A DNA stretch of 40,874 nucleotides from Photobacterium aquimaris (GTDB taxonomy: Bacteria; Pseudomonadota; Gammaproteobacteria; Enterobacterales; Vibrionaceae), in the NCBI RefSeq assembly GCF_002954455.1, contig NZ_MSCC01000001.1, forward strand, positions 1,546,471 to 1,587,344, in the 5' to 3' direction. Below, piece by piece: positions 27,834 to 36,935 of the stretch. Both the position numbers and the translations under genes were made by a program. The stretch's first letter is position 1. Each line of letters starts with the position of its first letter. The notes under the pieces were generated by a model. It worked only from the letters and a program-made list of their open reading frames with translations. It ran no database searches and was not told the origin of the DNA.

Positions 27834-29255
27834 TTGTGCCTGTTATTAATAAGTTTTCAGGCATATTCAATTCAACTCGCACCTCTGAGCGGCACTAAAT
27901 ATGTCGGTGATTTAGCTGAATTAGAAAAAAAACGCGTGTTACGAGTATTGGTCGCAGCAGATTTGGGTTTTTATTACATCGAAGATGGTATCACTAAAGG
28001 CATTATTGCTGATTTATTACAACACTTTGAAAAAAATATTCATAAAGTTCATCCAGCGCTACATTTACAAATCATTCCTGTTCATCGTGATAATTTACTG
28101 CCTTATATTGTTAGTGGATTAGGTGACTTAGCCATAGCTAATATTACCATTACTGCTGAACGCAAAAAACAAGTCGCTTTTAGTCAACCGGTATTAAGTA
28201 ATATTTCAGAAGTATTAATTAATAACCAAAAACAGCCACCTTTCAATACAGTAACTGATTTAAGTGGTCAAACTATATGGATCAGAAAAAGTTCAAGTTA
28301 CTACCAAAGCTTACTTAAAGTTAATAATAAATTAAGGATGCAAAATTTACCTATTGCATCAATATTATTTATTGATGAAACATTACAAGACTATGAATTA
28401 TTGGAATTAATAAATTTAGACTTATTAAATGCAACGGTAATTGATGATCATAAAATAAAAATTTGGCGACCAATTTTAAAAAACATTCGAGTAAACGATA
28501 GCTTTGTTTTACGCAACAATGGTGAGATAGCATGGGCAATGCGTAAAGATAGCCCTAAGCTTATGAGTTTAGTTAATCAATATATTAATACCGTTAAGGA
28601 AGGTACATTAATAGGCAACATGATTTATAATAAATACTTGGAAAATCATCGTTGGCTTCATACTCTACTTGATCCTAACAATATTGATCGAATGGAAAAG
28701 TTATCACATACTTTTTTTCGTTACTCAAAACAGTACGATTTTGATTATTTAATGCTAATGGCACAAGGGTTTCAAGAATCAGGACTAAATCAACATAAAG
28801 TGTCAAATAAAGGGGCCATAGGTATAATGCAAATATTACCCAGTACTGCTCGTGATCCTAATGTTGACATTCCTAATATTTATACATCAACCAATAATAT
28901 TCATGCCGGTATTAAATATATGCGTTTCCTACAAGATCAGTATTTTAGTAACAATGAAATAGATTATGATAATAAAATTTACCTCTCATTAGCCGCTTAT
29001 AATGCAGGACCTGGTAATATCAATAAAATGAGAAGATATGCCAAAGAACAAGGCTATAATCCTAACGTTTGGTTTAATAATGTTGAGCTTATTACTCGTA
29101 AACATATAGGATTACAGCCCATTGTCTATGTTAATAACATAAATCGTTATTTCATTGTCTATAAACAAATAATGAAACTTAAACGCTTTCGTGACTCTGG
29201 AGTTCGACCATTTATTCCACCGTATCGATTTGATGGTTCAGTCTTATTTAAATAA
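27834..29255 (+). CDS. MltF-like lytic transglycosylase with solute-binding domain (5' end doubtful)
   Basis: 473 residues as read from TTG 27834. Residues about 30-255 form a periplasmic solute-binding (SBP_bac_3-like) domain; about 295-430 form an SLT lytic transglycosylase domain with likely catalytic Glu315 in QESGLN, then GAIGIMQILPSTA and AAYNAGPG. This is the MltF layout: peptidoglycan cleavage with a regulatory domain. The start is poor: no SD and a truncated signal peptide (LCLLLISFQAYS). An ATG at 27784 with CAGG upstream begins a plausible n-region in another frame and stops after 14 codons; one inserted base near 27822-27824 would join the two. Confidence 0.8.
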   Translation: MCLLLISFQAYSIQLAPLSGTKYVGDLAELEKKRVLRVLVAADLGFYYIEDGITKGIIADLLQHFEKNIHKVHPALHLQIIPVHRDNLLPYIVSGLGDLAIANITITAERKKQVAFSQPVLSNISEVLINNQKQPPFNTVTDLSGQTIWIRKSSSYYQSLLKVNNKLRMQNLPIASILFIDETLQDYELLELINLDLLNATVIDDHKIKIWRPILKNIRVNDSFVLRNNGEIAWAMRKDSPKLMSLVNQYINTVKEGTLIGNMIYNKYLENHRWLHTLLDPNNIDRMEKLSHTFFRYSKQYDFDYLMLMAQGFQESGLNQHKVSNKGAIGIMQILPSTARDPNVDIPNIYTSTNNIHAGIKYMRFLQDQYFSNNEIDYDNKIYLSLAAYNAGPGNINKMRRYAKEQGYNPNVWFNNVELITRKHIGLQPIVYVNNINRYFIVYKQIMKLKRFRDSGVRPFIPPYRFDGSVLFK

Positions 29256-29540
29256 CCTACATCGAAAAATATATTATGCATACAATATAACTGCGCATCC
29301 AATACGCACTTTTATATTATGCTTTTAAATTAGGGATAGATAAATGTTTCATACGACGTTCTTGTTTTTGAAAATACCATAATTTACGGTTTTTAGATGA
29401 TTTTTTCATTACATTACCAATCACAATAAAAATAGAGTAAATATCATCCTATTATTTAGCCTTAATGTAAATTAATGCAGCCAACAACGACACACCATCT
29501 TTACAATGTTAAATTGTAATATTGATACAACAAATATACT
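29256..29540. other. Gene-free stretch after the transglycosylase gene
   Basis: AT-rich. Apart from the 30-codon minus-strand ORF listed separately, I see no gene. Confidence 0.4.
29317..29409 (-). CDS. Possible 30-residue basic protein
   Basis: An ATG-to-TAA frame encodes MKKSSKNRKLWYFQKQERR and continues to end IPNLKA; about one third of residues are Lys or Arg, with no membrane segment. Only a weak GGTAAT lies upstream, and there is no sequence family I recognise. Absence of stops over 30 codons is weak evidence in itself; the biased composition is what makes it worth listing. Confidence 0.3.
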   Translation of the reverse strand: MKKSSKNRKLWYFQKQERRMKHLSIPNLKA

Positions 29541-29716
29541 TCACCTCTGGAAGTTACACTATCCCCCCACAAATCCCACCTCACCATTTTAACAAGCTGA
29601 CATCATTAACGACATCAATAGTTAAAAAACAAGGGGAAAATGACGCTTATTCTGTAACTCACATCACAAAATAACATTTCTTCCATTATAAATATCGCTT
29701 GAAAAGCGTTTTTTTT
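29541..29716 (+). ncRNA. Candidate small RNA ending at a rho-independent terminator
   Basis: CGCTT-GAA-AAGCG (29696-29708) followed by eight Ts looks like a terminator, yet no gene precedes it on this strand. Upstream is a C-rich, unstructured segment (runs such as CCCCCC and CCCACCTCACC, about 29554-29584) that could pair with purine-rich ribosome binding sites. A TATACT -10 lies at 29535-29540, but with only a poor -35 (TTGTAA, 15-bp spacing). Start, length and function are guesses; it matches no small RNA I know. Confidence 0.27.
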
Positions 29717-29811
29717 AACATCTTTTACTGTCTAATTTCTTAAAATAGCAAGCGATTGCGTAATTTTGAGAAATAAGTTCTTGTCAGTTGCAAAAAAAAG
29801 CACTGGATTAA

Positions 29812-29833
29812 AAATGCGATATATATCACTTTA
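29812..29833 (+). promoter_or_regulatory. CRP site upstream of nupC
   Basis: AAATGCGATATATATCACTTTA matches the CRP consensus closely: TGCGA and TCACT are each one base from the ideal TGTGA and TCACA, at the right 6-bp spacing. E. coli nupC is likewise CRP-activated. The ATG is 67 bases further on. Confidence 0.65.
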
Positions 29834-29899
29834 TCTGAGAATGAAATCGTTCAGCATAACCACATAAACAGATAATAATCACACTGAGCACAATCCAAT

Positions 29900-31090
29900 A
29901 TGGTCTATCTACACTTTATACTCGGGTTAGTCGTTATTGCAGTATTAGCGTTACTTGCTAGTAATAACCGTAAAAACATTAAATATCGATATATTCTTCA
30001 ACTGCTTATTATTGAATTAGCATTAGCATACTTTTTACTTAATTCATCAGCTGGTACTGGCATAGTTAAAGAATTTGCTGACGCATTTAATGGTCTGCTT
30101 GCATTTGCGGCTGATGGCACTAATTTTGTGTTCGGTAATTTATCGAATAACAATGATTTTAACTTCTTCCTCAGTGTGTTGATGCCAATTGTCTTTATTT
30201 CAGCATTAATTGGTATTCTACAACATATAAAAGTCTTACCTTATATTATCAAGGCGTTAGGTTTTTTACTTTCGAAAGTTAATGGCATGGGTAAACTTGA
30301 ATCATTTAACGCAATCAGCGCATTAATGGTTGGTCAGTCTGAAAACTTTATTACTTATAAAGATATTTTAGGCGGTATGTCTGAGCGTCGTATGTATACC
30401 CTTGCAGCTACAGCAATGTCGACAGTTTCGATGTCTATCGTTGGCTCATACATGAAACTTATCGACCCTAAATATGTAGTAGCGGCATTGTTCCTTAACA
30501 TGTTTAGTACTTTCATCATTCTTTCTATCATCAATCCTTACGATCATGAGGCTGAGATGGATATCGATGAAATGATGGCAGCTGAAAGTGGTGAAAAATT
30601 AACATTCTTTGAAATGCTAGGCGAATACATTTTAATGGGCTTTAAAGTCGCCGTTATTGTTGCTGCTATGCTAATTGGTTTCATCGCACTAATCTCAATG
30701 ATCAATGCGGGCTTTGATGCCGCTTTTGGTATCAGTTTCCAAAACCTAATTGGTTACTTATTCTACCCTGTTGCATGGCTTATGGGTGTACCTGCTCATG
30801 AAGCATTACAAGCAGGCAGTATCATGGCAACTAAATTAGTTACCAATGAATTTGTTGCTATGATGGATCTTCAAAAACAAGTGGGAAGCTTATCTGCACA
30901 TACTGTCGGTACGGTTTCAATCTTCCTTGTTTCATTCGCGAACTTTAGTTCTATCGGTATTATTGCTGGTGCGGTGAAAGGTGTGAATGAAGAAAAAGGT
31001 AATATGGTTGCTCGTTTTGGCTTGCGTCTACTTTATGGTTCAACATTAGTTAGTGTGTTATCAGCACTAATAGCAAACATCATGCTATAA
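29900..31090 (+). CDS. nupC: Concentrative nucleoside transporter NupC
   Basis: 396-residue inner-membrane nucleoside/cation symporter, close to E. coli NupC along its whole length. Family stretches include [51 protein letters not shown] and [15 protein letters not shown]. It imports pyrimidine and adenine nucleosides. Only a weak, distant TGAG precedes the ATG. The CRP-like site upstream implies catabolite control. The next gene, alsS, is unrelated. Confidence 0.96.
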   Translation: MVYLHFILGLVVIAVLALLASNNRKNIKYRYILQLLIIELALAYFLLNSSAGTGIVKEFADAFNGLLAFAADGTNFVFGNLSNNNDFNFFLSVLMPIVFISALIGILQHIKVLPYIIKALGFLLSKVNGMGKLESFNAISALMVGQSENFITYKDILGGMSERRMYTLAATAMSTVSMSIVGSYMKLIDPKYVVAALFLNMFSTFIILSIINPYDHEAEMDIDEMMAAESGEKLTFFEMLGEYILMGFKVAVIVAAMLIGFIALISMINAGFDAAFGISFQNLIGYLFYPVAWLMGVPAHEALQAGSIMATKLVTNEFVAMMDLQKQVGSLSAHTVGTVSIFLVSFANFSSIGIIAGAVKGVNEEKGNMVARFGLRLLYGSTLVSVLSALIANIML

Positions 31091-31118
31091 GATTATAAGC
31101 ACTTCCGTTAATAATCAG

Positions 31119-31145
31119 GAGCTTCTTTTTTGAAGCTCTTATTCT
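31119..31145 (+). terminator. Hairpin after nupC
   Basis: GAGCTTC pairs with GAAGCTC around a TTTTTT loop, followed by TTATTCTATCTTT. It is a moderate terminator because the T-run is broken. Confidence 0.6.
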
Positions 31146-31288
31146 ATCTTTCCTCATGATTTTCACTTCTGCTCTTTATTTACTTCTGCCTCACCATCAA
31201 ACTGCAACCAATTACACTACCTGTTACTAAATAAGAAATATTAACTTCCAATTTTAGCCCCTTTAATTTGTATGATAAATAATTTAAA

Positions 31289-31310
31289 TTTTGTGCCACT
31301 CATCACATAA
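31289..31310 (+). promoter_or_regulatory. CRP-like site upstream of alsS
   Basis: TGTGC-CACTCA-TCACA (31292-31307) matches the CRP core at nine of ten positions and lies about 60-80 bases before the alsS start. It suggests control of acetoin synthesis by carbon status. Confidence 0.55.
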
Positions 31311-31369
31311 AATTCGATTTAGCGAAAACATGTCCTGAGCCGATTAATAATTATAACCATGAGGCTTAT

Positions 31370-33034
31370 ATGTTAAATAAAACCATTTCAGGTGCCGATC
31401 TTGTCGTTGAAACTCTAAACGCACATGATGTTCCACATATTTTTGGTATCCCCGGAGCTAAAATCGATTCAGTTTTTGATGCTGTATGTGATAACGGTCC
31501 TGAAATCATTATTTGTCACCATGAACAAAATGCCGCTTTCATGGCAGCAGCAACTGGACGTTTAACAGGCAAAGCAGGTATCTGTCTCGCCACATCTGGT
31601 CCAGGCGCATCAAACCTTGTTACGGGTGTTGCGACAGCAAATAGTGAAGGCGACCCTGTTGTTGCACTGGCTGGTGCGGTCCCGCTTTCGATGTATTCTC
31701 ATAATACGCACCAATCAATGGATACACGTTCACTGTTTAATCCTATTACTAAATTCTCAGCAGAAGTAATGGACAGTGCCTCAGTCCCTGATGTGGTTCA
31801 TAAAGCATTCCGTATTGCAGAACAACCGACTCAAGGAGCGAGTTTTGTTAGCTTACCTCAAGATGTGCTAACTAATCAGATTCCGTTTATTCCCGTACAA
31901 CAACCTAAGCCAATTTTATTTGGTGGTGCTCATCCGCAAGCAATTCGTCAAGCAGCAGATCGTATTAATGCAGCCAAGAATCCAGTATTGCTATTGGGTA
32001 TGGATGCCAGTCAACCCTTTGTAACAACTTCTATTCGTCAATTACTGCAACAAACTAAAATTGCAGTAGTTAACACATTTGCTGCAGCTGGTGTTATTTC
32101 ACATGATTTATATGATTGTTTCCTTGGCCGCGTCGGCTTATTTAAAAACCAACCGGGTGATATGGCATTAAACAATGCTGATTTGATTATCACTATTGGC
32201 TACAGTCCAATCGAATATGATCCTATTTTATGGAACAAAAATGGTAAAACGCCGATTATTCATATTGGTTACCAACAAGCAGATTTAGAGATTAGTTATA
32301 ATCCAATTTTTGAAGTTGTTGGTGATGTTGCTGTGTCTGTTGATGCTATTGCTGCAGAATTAGATCAACGTGAACCTCTTGAAAATAACAAAAAACTTCA
32401 AGATTTACGTCAAGACCTACAACATATTATGCGAATGGGTGTTAACAAAACATCATCTATGGGTGTCCACCCACTACGCTTTGTACATGACCTACGTCGC
32501 TTCGTGAGTGATGATACAACCGTATGTTGTGATGTAGGCTCTATCTACATTTGGATGGCGCGCTACTTCCATGCTTTTGAACCACGTCGCTTGTTATTTA
32601 GCAACGGTCAACAAACACTAGGGGTTGCCTTACCTTGGGCTATCGCTGCTTCATTGCTGACTCCTAATGAAAAAGTTATTTCAATGTCTGGTGATGGTGG
32701 CTTCTTATTCTCATCGATGGAGTTAGCAACCGCTGTTCGCCATAAATGCAATATTGTTCACTTTGTTTGGACAGATCACAGTTACGACATGGTTAAAATT
32801 CAGCAACTGAAAAAATATGGTCGTGAGAGTGCCGTTAGTTTCATGGGTCCAGATATTGTTAAGTATGCGGAAAGTTTTGGCGCACATGGCTTGGCAATTA
32901 ACAATGCTGATGATATCGAGCCAGTACTTCGTAAAGCAATGGCATTAAGTGGTCCAGTATTAGTTAACGTTAATGTTGATTACCGCGATAACAGCCGTCT
33001 ACTTGATCAACTTCACCCTTGCCAACAAGATTAA
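31370..33034 (+). CDS. alsS: Catabolic acetolactate synthase
   Basis: 554-residue ThDP enzyme joining two pyruvates into 2-acetolactate for acetoin/2,3-butanediol fermentation. Catalytic Glu52 is in CHHEQNAAFMAAA; the ThDP/Mg motif begins at GDGG (441-444) and ends before FVWTD. It lacks the FAD-binding region and regulatory-subunit context of the anabolic IlvB type and is paired with acetolactate decarboxylase, so the catabolic role is clear. GAGG precedes the ATG by five bases. alsD follows after 12 bases. Confidence 0.95.
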   Translation: MLNKTISGADLVVETLNAHDVPHIFGIPGAKIDSVFDAVCDNGPEIIICHHEQNAAFMAAATGRLTGKAGICLATSGPGASNLVTGVATANSEGDPVVALAGAVPLSMYSHNTHQSMDTRSLFNPITKFSAEVMDSASVPDVVHKAFRIAEQPTQGASFVSLPQDVLTNQIPFIPVQQPKPILFGGAHPQAIRQAADRINAAKNPVLLLGMDASQPFVTTSIRQLLQQTKIAVVNTFAAAGVISHDLYDCFLGRVGLFKNQPGDMALNNADLIITIGYSPIEYDPILWNKNGKTPIIHIGYQQADLEISYNPIFEVVGDVAVSVDAIAAELDQREPLENNKKLQDLRQDLQHIMRMGVNKTSSMGVHPLRFVHDLRRFVSDDTTVCCDVGSIYIWMARYFHAFEPRRLLFSNGQQTLGVALPWAIAASLLTPNEKVISMSGDGGFLFSSMELATAVRHKCNIVHFVWTDHSYDMVKIQQLKKYGRESAVSFMGPDIVKYAESFGAHGLAINNADDIEPVLRKAMALSGPVLVNVNVDYRDNSRLLDQLHPCQQD

Positions 33035-33046
33035 GAGGAACACATC

Positions 33047-33766
33047 ATGAGTCATCAAAATAACGATAAAACGTTTTATCAAACATCAATGATGAGTGCC
33101 TTAATTGCAGGTTTATACCAAGGTGATTTTACAATTGGCCAATTACTTGATCATGGTAATTTTGGTATCGGTACCTTCAATGATCTTGACGGCGAGATGA
33201 TTGTTTTAGGCGATGAGGTATATCAACTTACTAGTACTGGCGATGTGCATCTTGTAAATCATGATATTACTACACCATTTGCTGGTGTGGTTAATTTCGA
33301 GCCAACTGATACAGTCAGTCTTATTGAGCTAACCAAATCTGAGTTTGAAACTTGCTTAGAAAAAGACTTTGTTGCTAATAACGCCATTAATGCGATTCGT
33401 TTAACAGGTAAATTCTCATACGTTAAAACCCGTACAGTACCAGCACAACATCGTCCTTATCCGCCAATGGTAGAAGTGGTGAAGCATCAACCGATTGCTG
33501 AAATGACTCATGTCTCAGGTGTCATGATTGGCTTTAAGATCCCTGAATACATGATCGGTATTAATGTTCCAGGATTCCATTTCCACTTTATCAGTGATGA
33601 TCGTACTCAAGGTGGTCATGTTAGTGACTTTATTTTAACTGAAGGCATAGCTGAAGTTGAGATATTTAAAGATTTCCACTTACGTATGCCTGCATCTCAA
33701 GAGTTTGATCGCGCAGATTTAAATCCAGATGATCTTAAAGCGGCCATTCATACCACTGAGAAATAA
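33047..33766 (+). CDS. alsD: Alpha-acetolactate decarboxylase
   Basis: 239-residue zinc enzyme converting 2-acetolactate to acetoin, directly after alsS, so pyruvate is routed to a neutral product during fermentation. The zinc-ligand motif GFHFHFISDDRTQGGH is intact (two His of H-x-H plus the later His). Other family stretches are GNFGIGTFNDLDGEM and APF-like ITTPFAGV. GAGG lies just upstream. A diacetyl/acetoin reductase gene is not in the window. Confidence 0.96.
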   Translation: MSHQNNDKTFYQTSMMSALIAGLYQGDFTIGQLLDHGNFGIGTFNDLDGEMIVLGDEVYQLTSTGDVHLVNHDITTPFAGVVNFEPTDTVSLIELTKSEFETCLEKDFVANNAINAIRLTGKFSYVKTRTVPAQHRPYPPMVEVVKHQPIAEMTHVSGVMIGFKIPEYMIGINVPGFHFHFISDDRTQGGHVSDFILTEGIAEVEIFKDFHLRMPASQEFDRADLNPDDLKAAIHTTEK

Positions 33767-33787
33767 TACTGCCTAAACAAATACTTT

Positions 33788-33822
33788 AAAGCCCTAGCTT
33801 TTACCGAGATAGGGCTTTTTTT
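33788..33822 (+). terminator. Terminator of the als operon
   Basis: AAAGCCCTA pairs with TAGGGCTTT over a 13-base loop, followed by a T-run. Confidence 0.85.
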
Positions 33823-34003
33823 ATTGTTTAAAAAAAAGGTTATTGACAGTTTCTATAACTATATTTATTATCCGCGCCAACTAAAGCAATCGATTACATT
33901 TTATTGCTTTTTCATCAAATATATCACTCCACAATGCAGCTGATCCTCATCAGTTGTCTTTCTATTTTTATAAATATGAGAGACTTTAATTTTGGGATTC
34001 ATA

Positions 34004-35231
34004 ATGCACACTGATACACAAACCAAAACAACTTCCCCACGCCACGCTAACTGGCAAAACAAAGCAATTTTAAGTGTTGCTTTTTTAATGGCGACGACCT
34101 CTGTTGGCCCTGGATTTTTAACGCAAACCGCTGTATTTACCAATATCTATAACATTGATATGGCTTTTCCTGTTTTTGCTTCAATGTTTATTACTTTTGG
34201 TATTGTCATGAACTTATGGCGTATCGTTGGCGTCTCTGGCTTACGAATTCAAGACATTGCCAATAAAAGTAGCACCTGGAATGGGATACTTTATTGGCAT
34301 CCTATTAGCGCTTGGCGCGGTTGCTTTTAACTTTGGTAACGTTAGCGGCTCAGCACTTGGCATGAATGTTCTCACAGGGCTAGATACTACCTGGGGAGCC
34401 ATTTTTACAGGGATAATTGGTAGTCTGTTATTTATTGTTCATAACGCATCTAAACGTATGGATCAAATGGCGCGTTACTTAGGCTTATTAATGATCATAT
34501 TAATTGCTTATGTCGCACTCACCAATTTACCGCCACTCGCACCAACAGTGATCGCTGCAATAGTACCTTCTGATTTTTCAAACCTTTTATTACCAACATT
34601 AACAATCGTCGGAGGAGCCGTTGGCGGCTATTACACTGGCGCACAACGCTTAATCGATGTGAATTTAACAGGCACTGAAAATACCCACAATGTCACCAAA
34701 ACCGCATGAGCAGGTATTTCTATTGCGGTCATTATTCGTATCTTATTATTTTGTGCAGTATTTGGGGTGATCACAACTGGAGTAACGTTAGAGCCATCAA
34801 ACCCTGCAGCAGATGCATTTCGTCATGGTGCGGGTGATATTGGTTACTTTATTTTTGGATTGGTATTATTTGTCGCTTCAATTACTTCGGTGGTCGGCAA
34901 CTCATACATGGCAATATCATTAATACAAACGCTTTTCCCTGTTGTTGCCCGTAATGAAAAATCATGGTGTGTTGGGTTTATCATATTCACAACTCTTGGC
35001 ACTGTATTAATGAATATGCCAATCCTGTTACTGATGCTAGCTGGACTTGTTAACAGCATCATTTTACCCATAGTACTAGCTACAGTACTTGGTGCTACAC
35101 GTAACCCCAAAATCGTAGGAACTTACAAACACCCACTCTACCTTACGGTAATTGGTGTCACTATTATCCTTATTATGAGCCTAGCAAGCCTTTCTAATAT
35201 TAGTGGCTTTATCACTAAATTTATTGGCTAA
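34004..35231 (+). pseudogene. NRAMP-family divalent metal transporter, broken by a frameshift and a stop
   Basis: Reading across three open segments gives one NRAMP-like membrane protein of about 408 residues (SVGPGFLTQTAVFTN near the start). Two lesions: an extra A in the run 34265-34268 shifts frame (expected DIANKVAPGMGYF), and TGA at 34707-34709 interrupts KTA-stop-AGISIAV, where TGG (Trp) would fit. Start ATG 34004 is supported by GGGA at 33994-33997. The usual DPGN and MPH metal-binding motifs are not seen, so even the intact ancestor may have had an atypical substrate. Sequencing errors remain possible, more so for the A-run. Confidence 0.85.
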
Positions 35232-35373
35232 ACATTAGGGGTATGTCGCTAGGCATACCCTTTAGCGACTGATTTATATCAACTAATAAAATAAAAAAAC
35301 ATATGAGCTGAATTTTGCCAAGCACCCCATAAGCCATAAATATAATAAATATCAATATAAAGAGCACTAATGG

Positions 35374-35403
35374 TTGTCTTTAGGTATAGGTTTTAGTTAT
35401 ATT
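35374..35403 (+). promoter_or_regulatory. lysR promoter
   Basis: TTGTCT (35374-35379) and TATATT (35398-35403) with an 18-bp spacer, about 85 bases upstream of the LysR-type gene. Confidence 0.45.
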
Positions 35404-35428
35404 AGAATAACACCAATTTCGTTATTCT
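35404..35428. promoter_or_regulatory. Dyad at the start of lysR transcription, possible operator
   Basis: AGAATAAC and GTTATTCT form a perfect 8-bp inverted repeat with a 9-bp spacer, directly after the predicted -10. Autoregulation by the LysR protein is a reasonable guess; the dyad alone does not show it. Confidence 0.45.
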
Positions 35429-35489
35429 TATGTAGAACGATAAGATATGACCTATTAACCATTATAAAAATAAGATGAATCGTTAAAAA

Positions 35490-36383
35490 ATGAATATAAA
35501 GATTGAAACTCTTAGCTCATTTATTGCTGCTGCCGAATATGGTTCGTTTAGTGCTGCTGCACGACAGCTGAATAAAACTCAAGCTGCAGTTAGCCTCACT
35601 ATCCAAAACTTTGAAATTGATTTAGGATTTCAAGTCTTTGATCGTTCAAGCAAGTGCCCTCGCCTAACAGAAAAAGGTGAGCATGTATTAAAAAATGCCA
35701 AAATAATGATGGCGCAATATCAAACATTTCTTGAGCGCTCATTATCTATTTACCATATGAATGATGTAAAAATCAAAGTCGGTATTGATCCGCTAGTATG
35801 CAATGAAAAAATACTTTCAATAATCAAAAGGTTATCCTCTGACTTGCCTAATATTGAATTGTTTATTATGCAACAAAACAGTAAGCGTTTAGCTGAAGAA
35901 ATCAAAGCTAAAAATCTTGATATTGCATTAGGTATTTTTGATCACGAAAATAAAATTAACCTAGAGTATACTCAAGCATTCAATATCAATGTTAGCTGGG
36001 TGGCTACTCAATCGTACCTTGATAAATATAACGCGGGTGCGACAACATTAAGCTACCAAGATTTTTGTCAGCAACGTCTATTGATCCCTGCATCTTTAGA
36101 TTCATTGCCATTTGATGAAGCAAAAGCAGCACTACAGCTATGGCATGTTGAAGATATCCATACTATTTTGTCATTATGCCGTGAAGATATTGGCATTTGT
36201 TGCTTGCCTGATTTCGTATTAAAACATGACCTTAAAAATGAAATGCTAAAAAAACTTAATCTTTCATTCAGTAAAATTACCAGTAATGTATGGTCCGCTT
36301 CGCTTATTTACCCAATTGGTTCTCAATTAAGCCCAGCGATTCACTGGCTGCAAGGGCAATTTACCGACATAGAATCATTTTAA
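35490..36383 (+). CDS. LysR-family transcriptional regulator
   Basis: 297 residues. The N-terminal winged HTH at about 5-65 reads LSSFIAAAEYGSFSAAARQL with the recognition part KTQAAVSLTIQNFE. The remainder is the usual effector-binding domain (about 90-290). It is not a clear AlsR, so control of the upstream als genes is not established. The adjacent NRAMP gene, in the same direction, is broken, so a former partnership is possible. A stable hairpin follows. Confidence 0.92.
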   Translation: MNIKIETLSSFIAAAEYGSFSAAARQLNKTQAAVSLTIQNFEIDLGFQVFDRSSKCPRLTEKGEHVLKNAKIMMAQYQTFLERSLSIYHMNDVKIKVGIDPLVCNEKILSIIKRLSSDLPNIELFIMQQNSKRLAEEIKAKNLDIALGIFDHENKINLEYTQAFNINVSWVATQSYLDKYNAGATTLSYQDFCQQRLLIPASLDSLPFDEAKAALQLWHVEDIHTILSLCREDIGICCLPDFVLKHDLKNEMLKKLNLSFSKITSNVWSASLIYPIGSQLSPAIHWLQGQFTDIESF

Positions 36384-36395
36384 ATTACCGCCTTT

Positions 36396-36420
36396 AAGCA
36401 TGAGCAGTTTGCTCATGCTT
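36396..36420 (+). terminator. Hairpin after lysR
   Basis: An 11-bp perfect stem (AAGCATGAGCA with TGCTCATGCTT, loop GTT), followed by a broken T-rich stretch (ACTATTACTTTT). Probable terminator. Confidence 0.65.
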
Positions 36421-36935
36421 ACTATTACTTTTCTGATCTACGTAACATTGACAATATTCTCACATTATAAGAACCCCTCCCTCTTTTAACCTTCGCTTTA
36501 GACATCAATTTTCCATTTATAATTGTATAGTTATGCATATTATTCGATTACAGAAAAAACAGCACCTTACCAGTAAATAATTGTTACCAACAATTACAAG
36601 CACAATTTATTTAGCACTATTATTACCAATACGTAAAGGTCATTTACTTTTTAATGGCATTGTCATTAAATATGTTTGGAATATAATGGTCACCAATGGC
36701 ACAACAGTGATATTTTAAAAAAAAACACCCGTGTCGAGTTCACAGAACTTGAATTTTGATTGATTTAATTGTCTTATATCAAAGAAATTCATCACACATA
36801 AGATATCAGGTAGCCGCCCTGCGTGTTGTGGCTAATAAAAAGTCATTTTGTAGCAACGGATCAGCTCATCTATTAAATGATGGAAGACCATCCCCTGAGA
36901 ATGATATCTAGGGTTCACTTTTTGAGGTATTCGTT
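36421..36935 (+). other. Intergenic region and structured leader of ndh
   Basis: About 515 bases without a gene. Around 36716-36727 is a run of nine or more As. Near the end, GATGG-AAGA-CCATC (36879-36892) forms a hairpin enclosed by CTCA (36865-36868) and TGAG (36896-36899), and AGCC/GGCT (about 36812-36833) can form another. The ndh ribosome binding site GAGG is at 36924-36927. An FNR half-site (TTGAT) occurs near 36757-36765, but no full site. Confidence 0.4.

Noticed and set aside
36716..36745. Minus-strand terminator at the A-run upstream of ndh
   Set aside because: On the minus strand the stem before the T-run (ACAC/GTGT) is too short with too small a loop, and no minus-strand gene leads into it.
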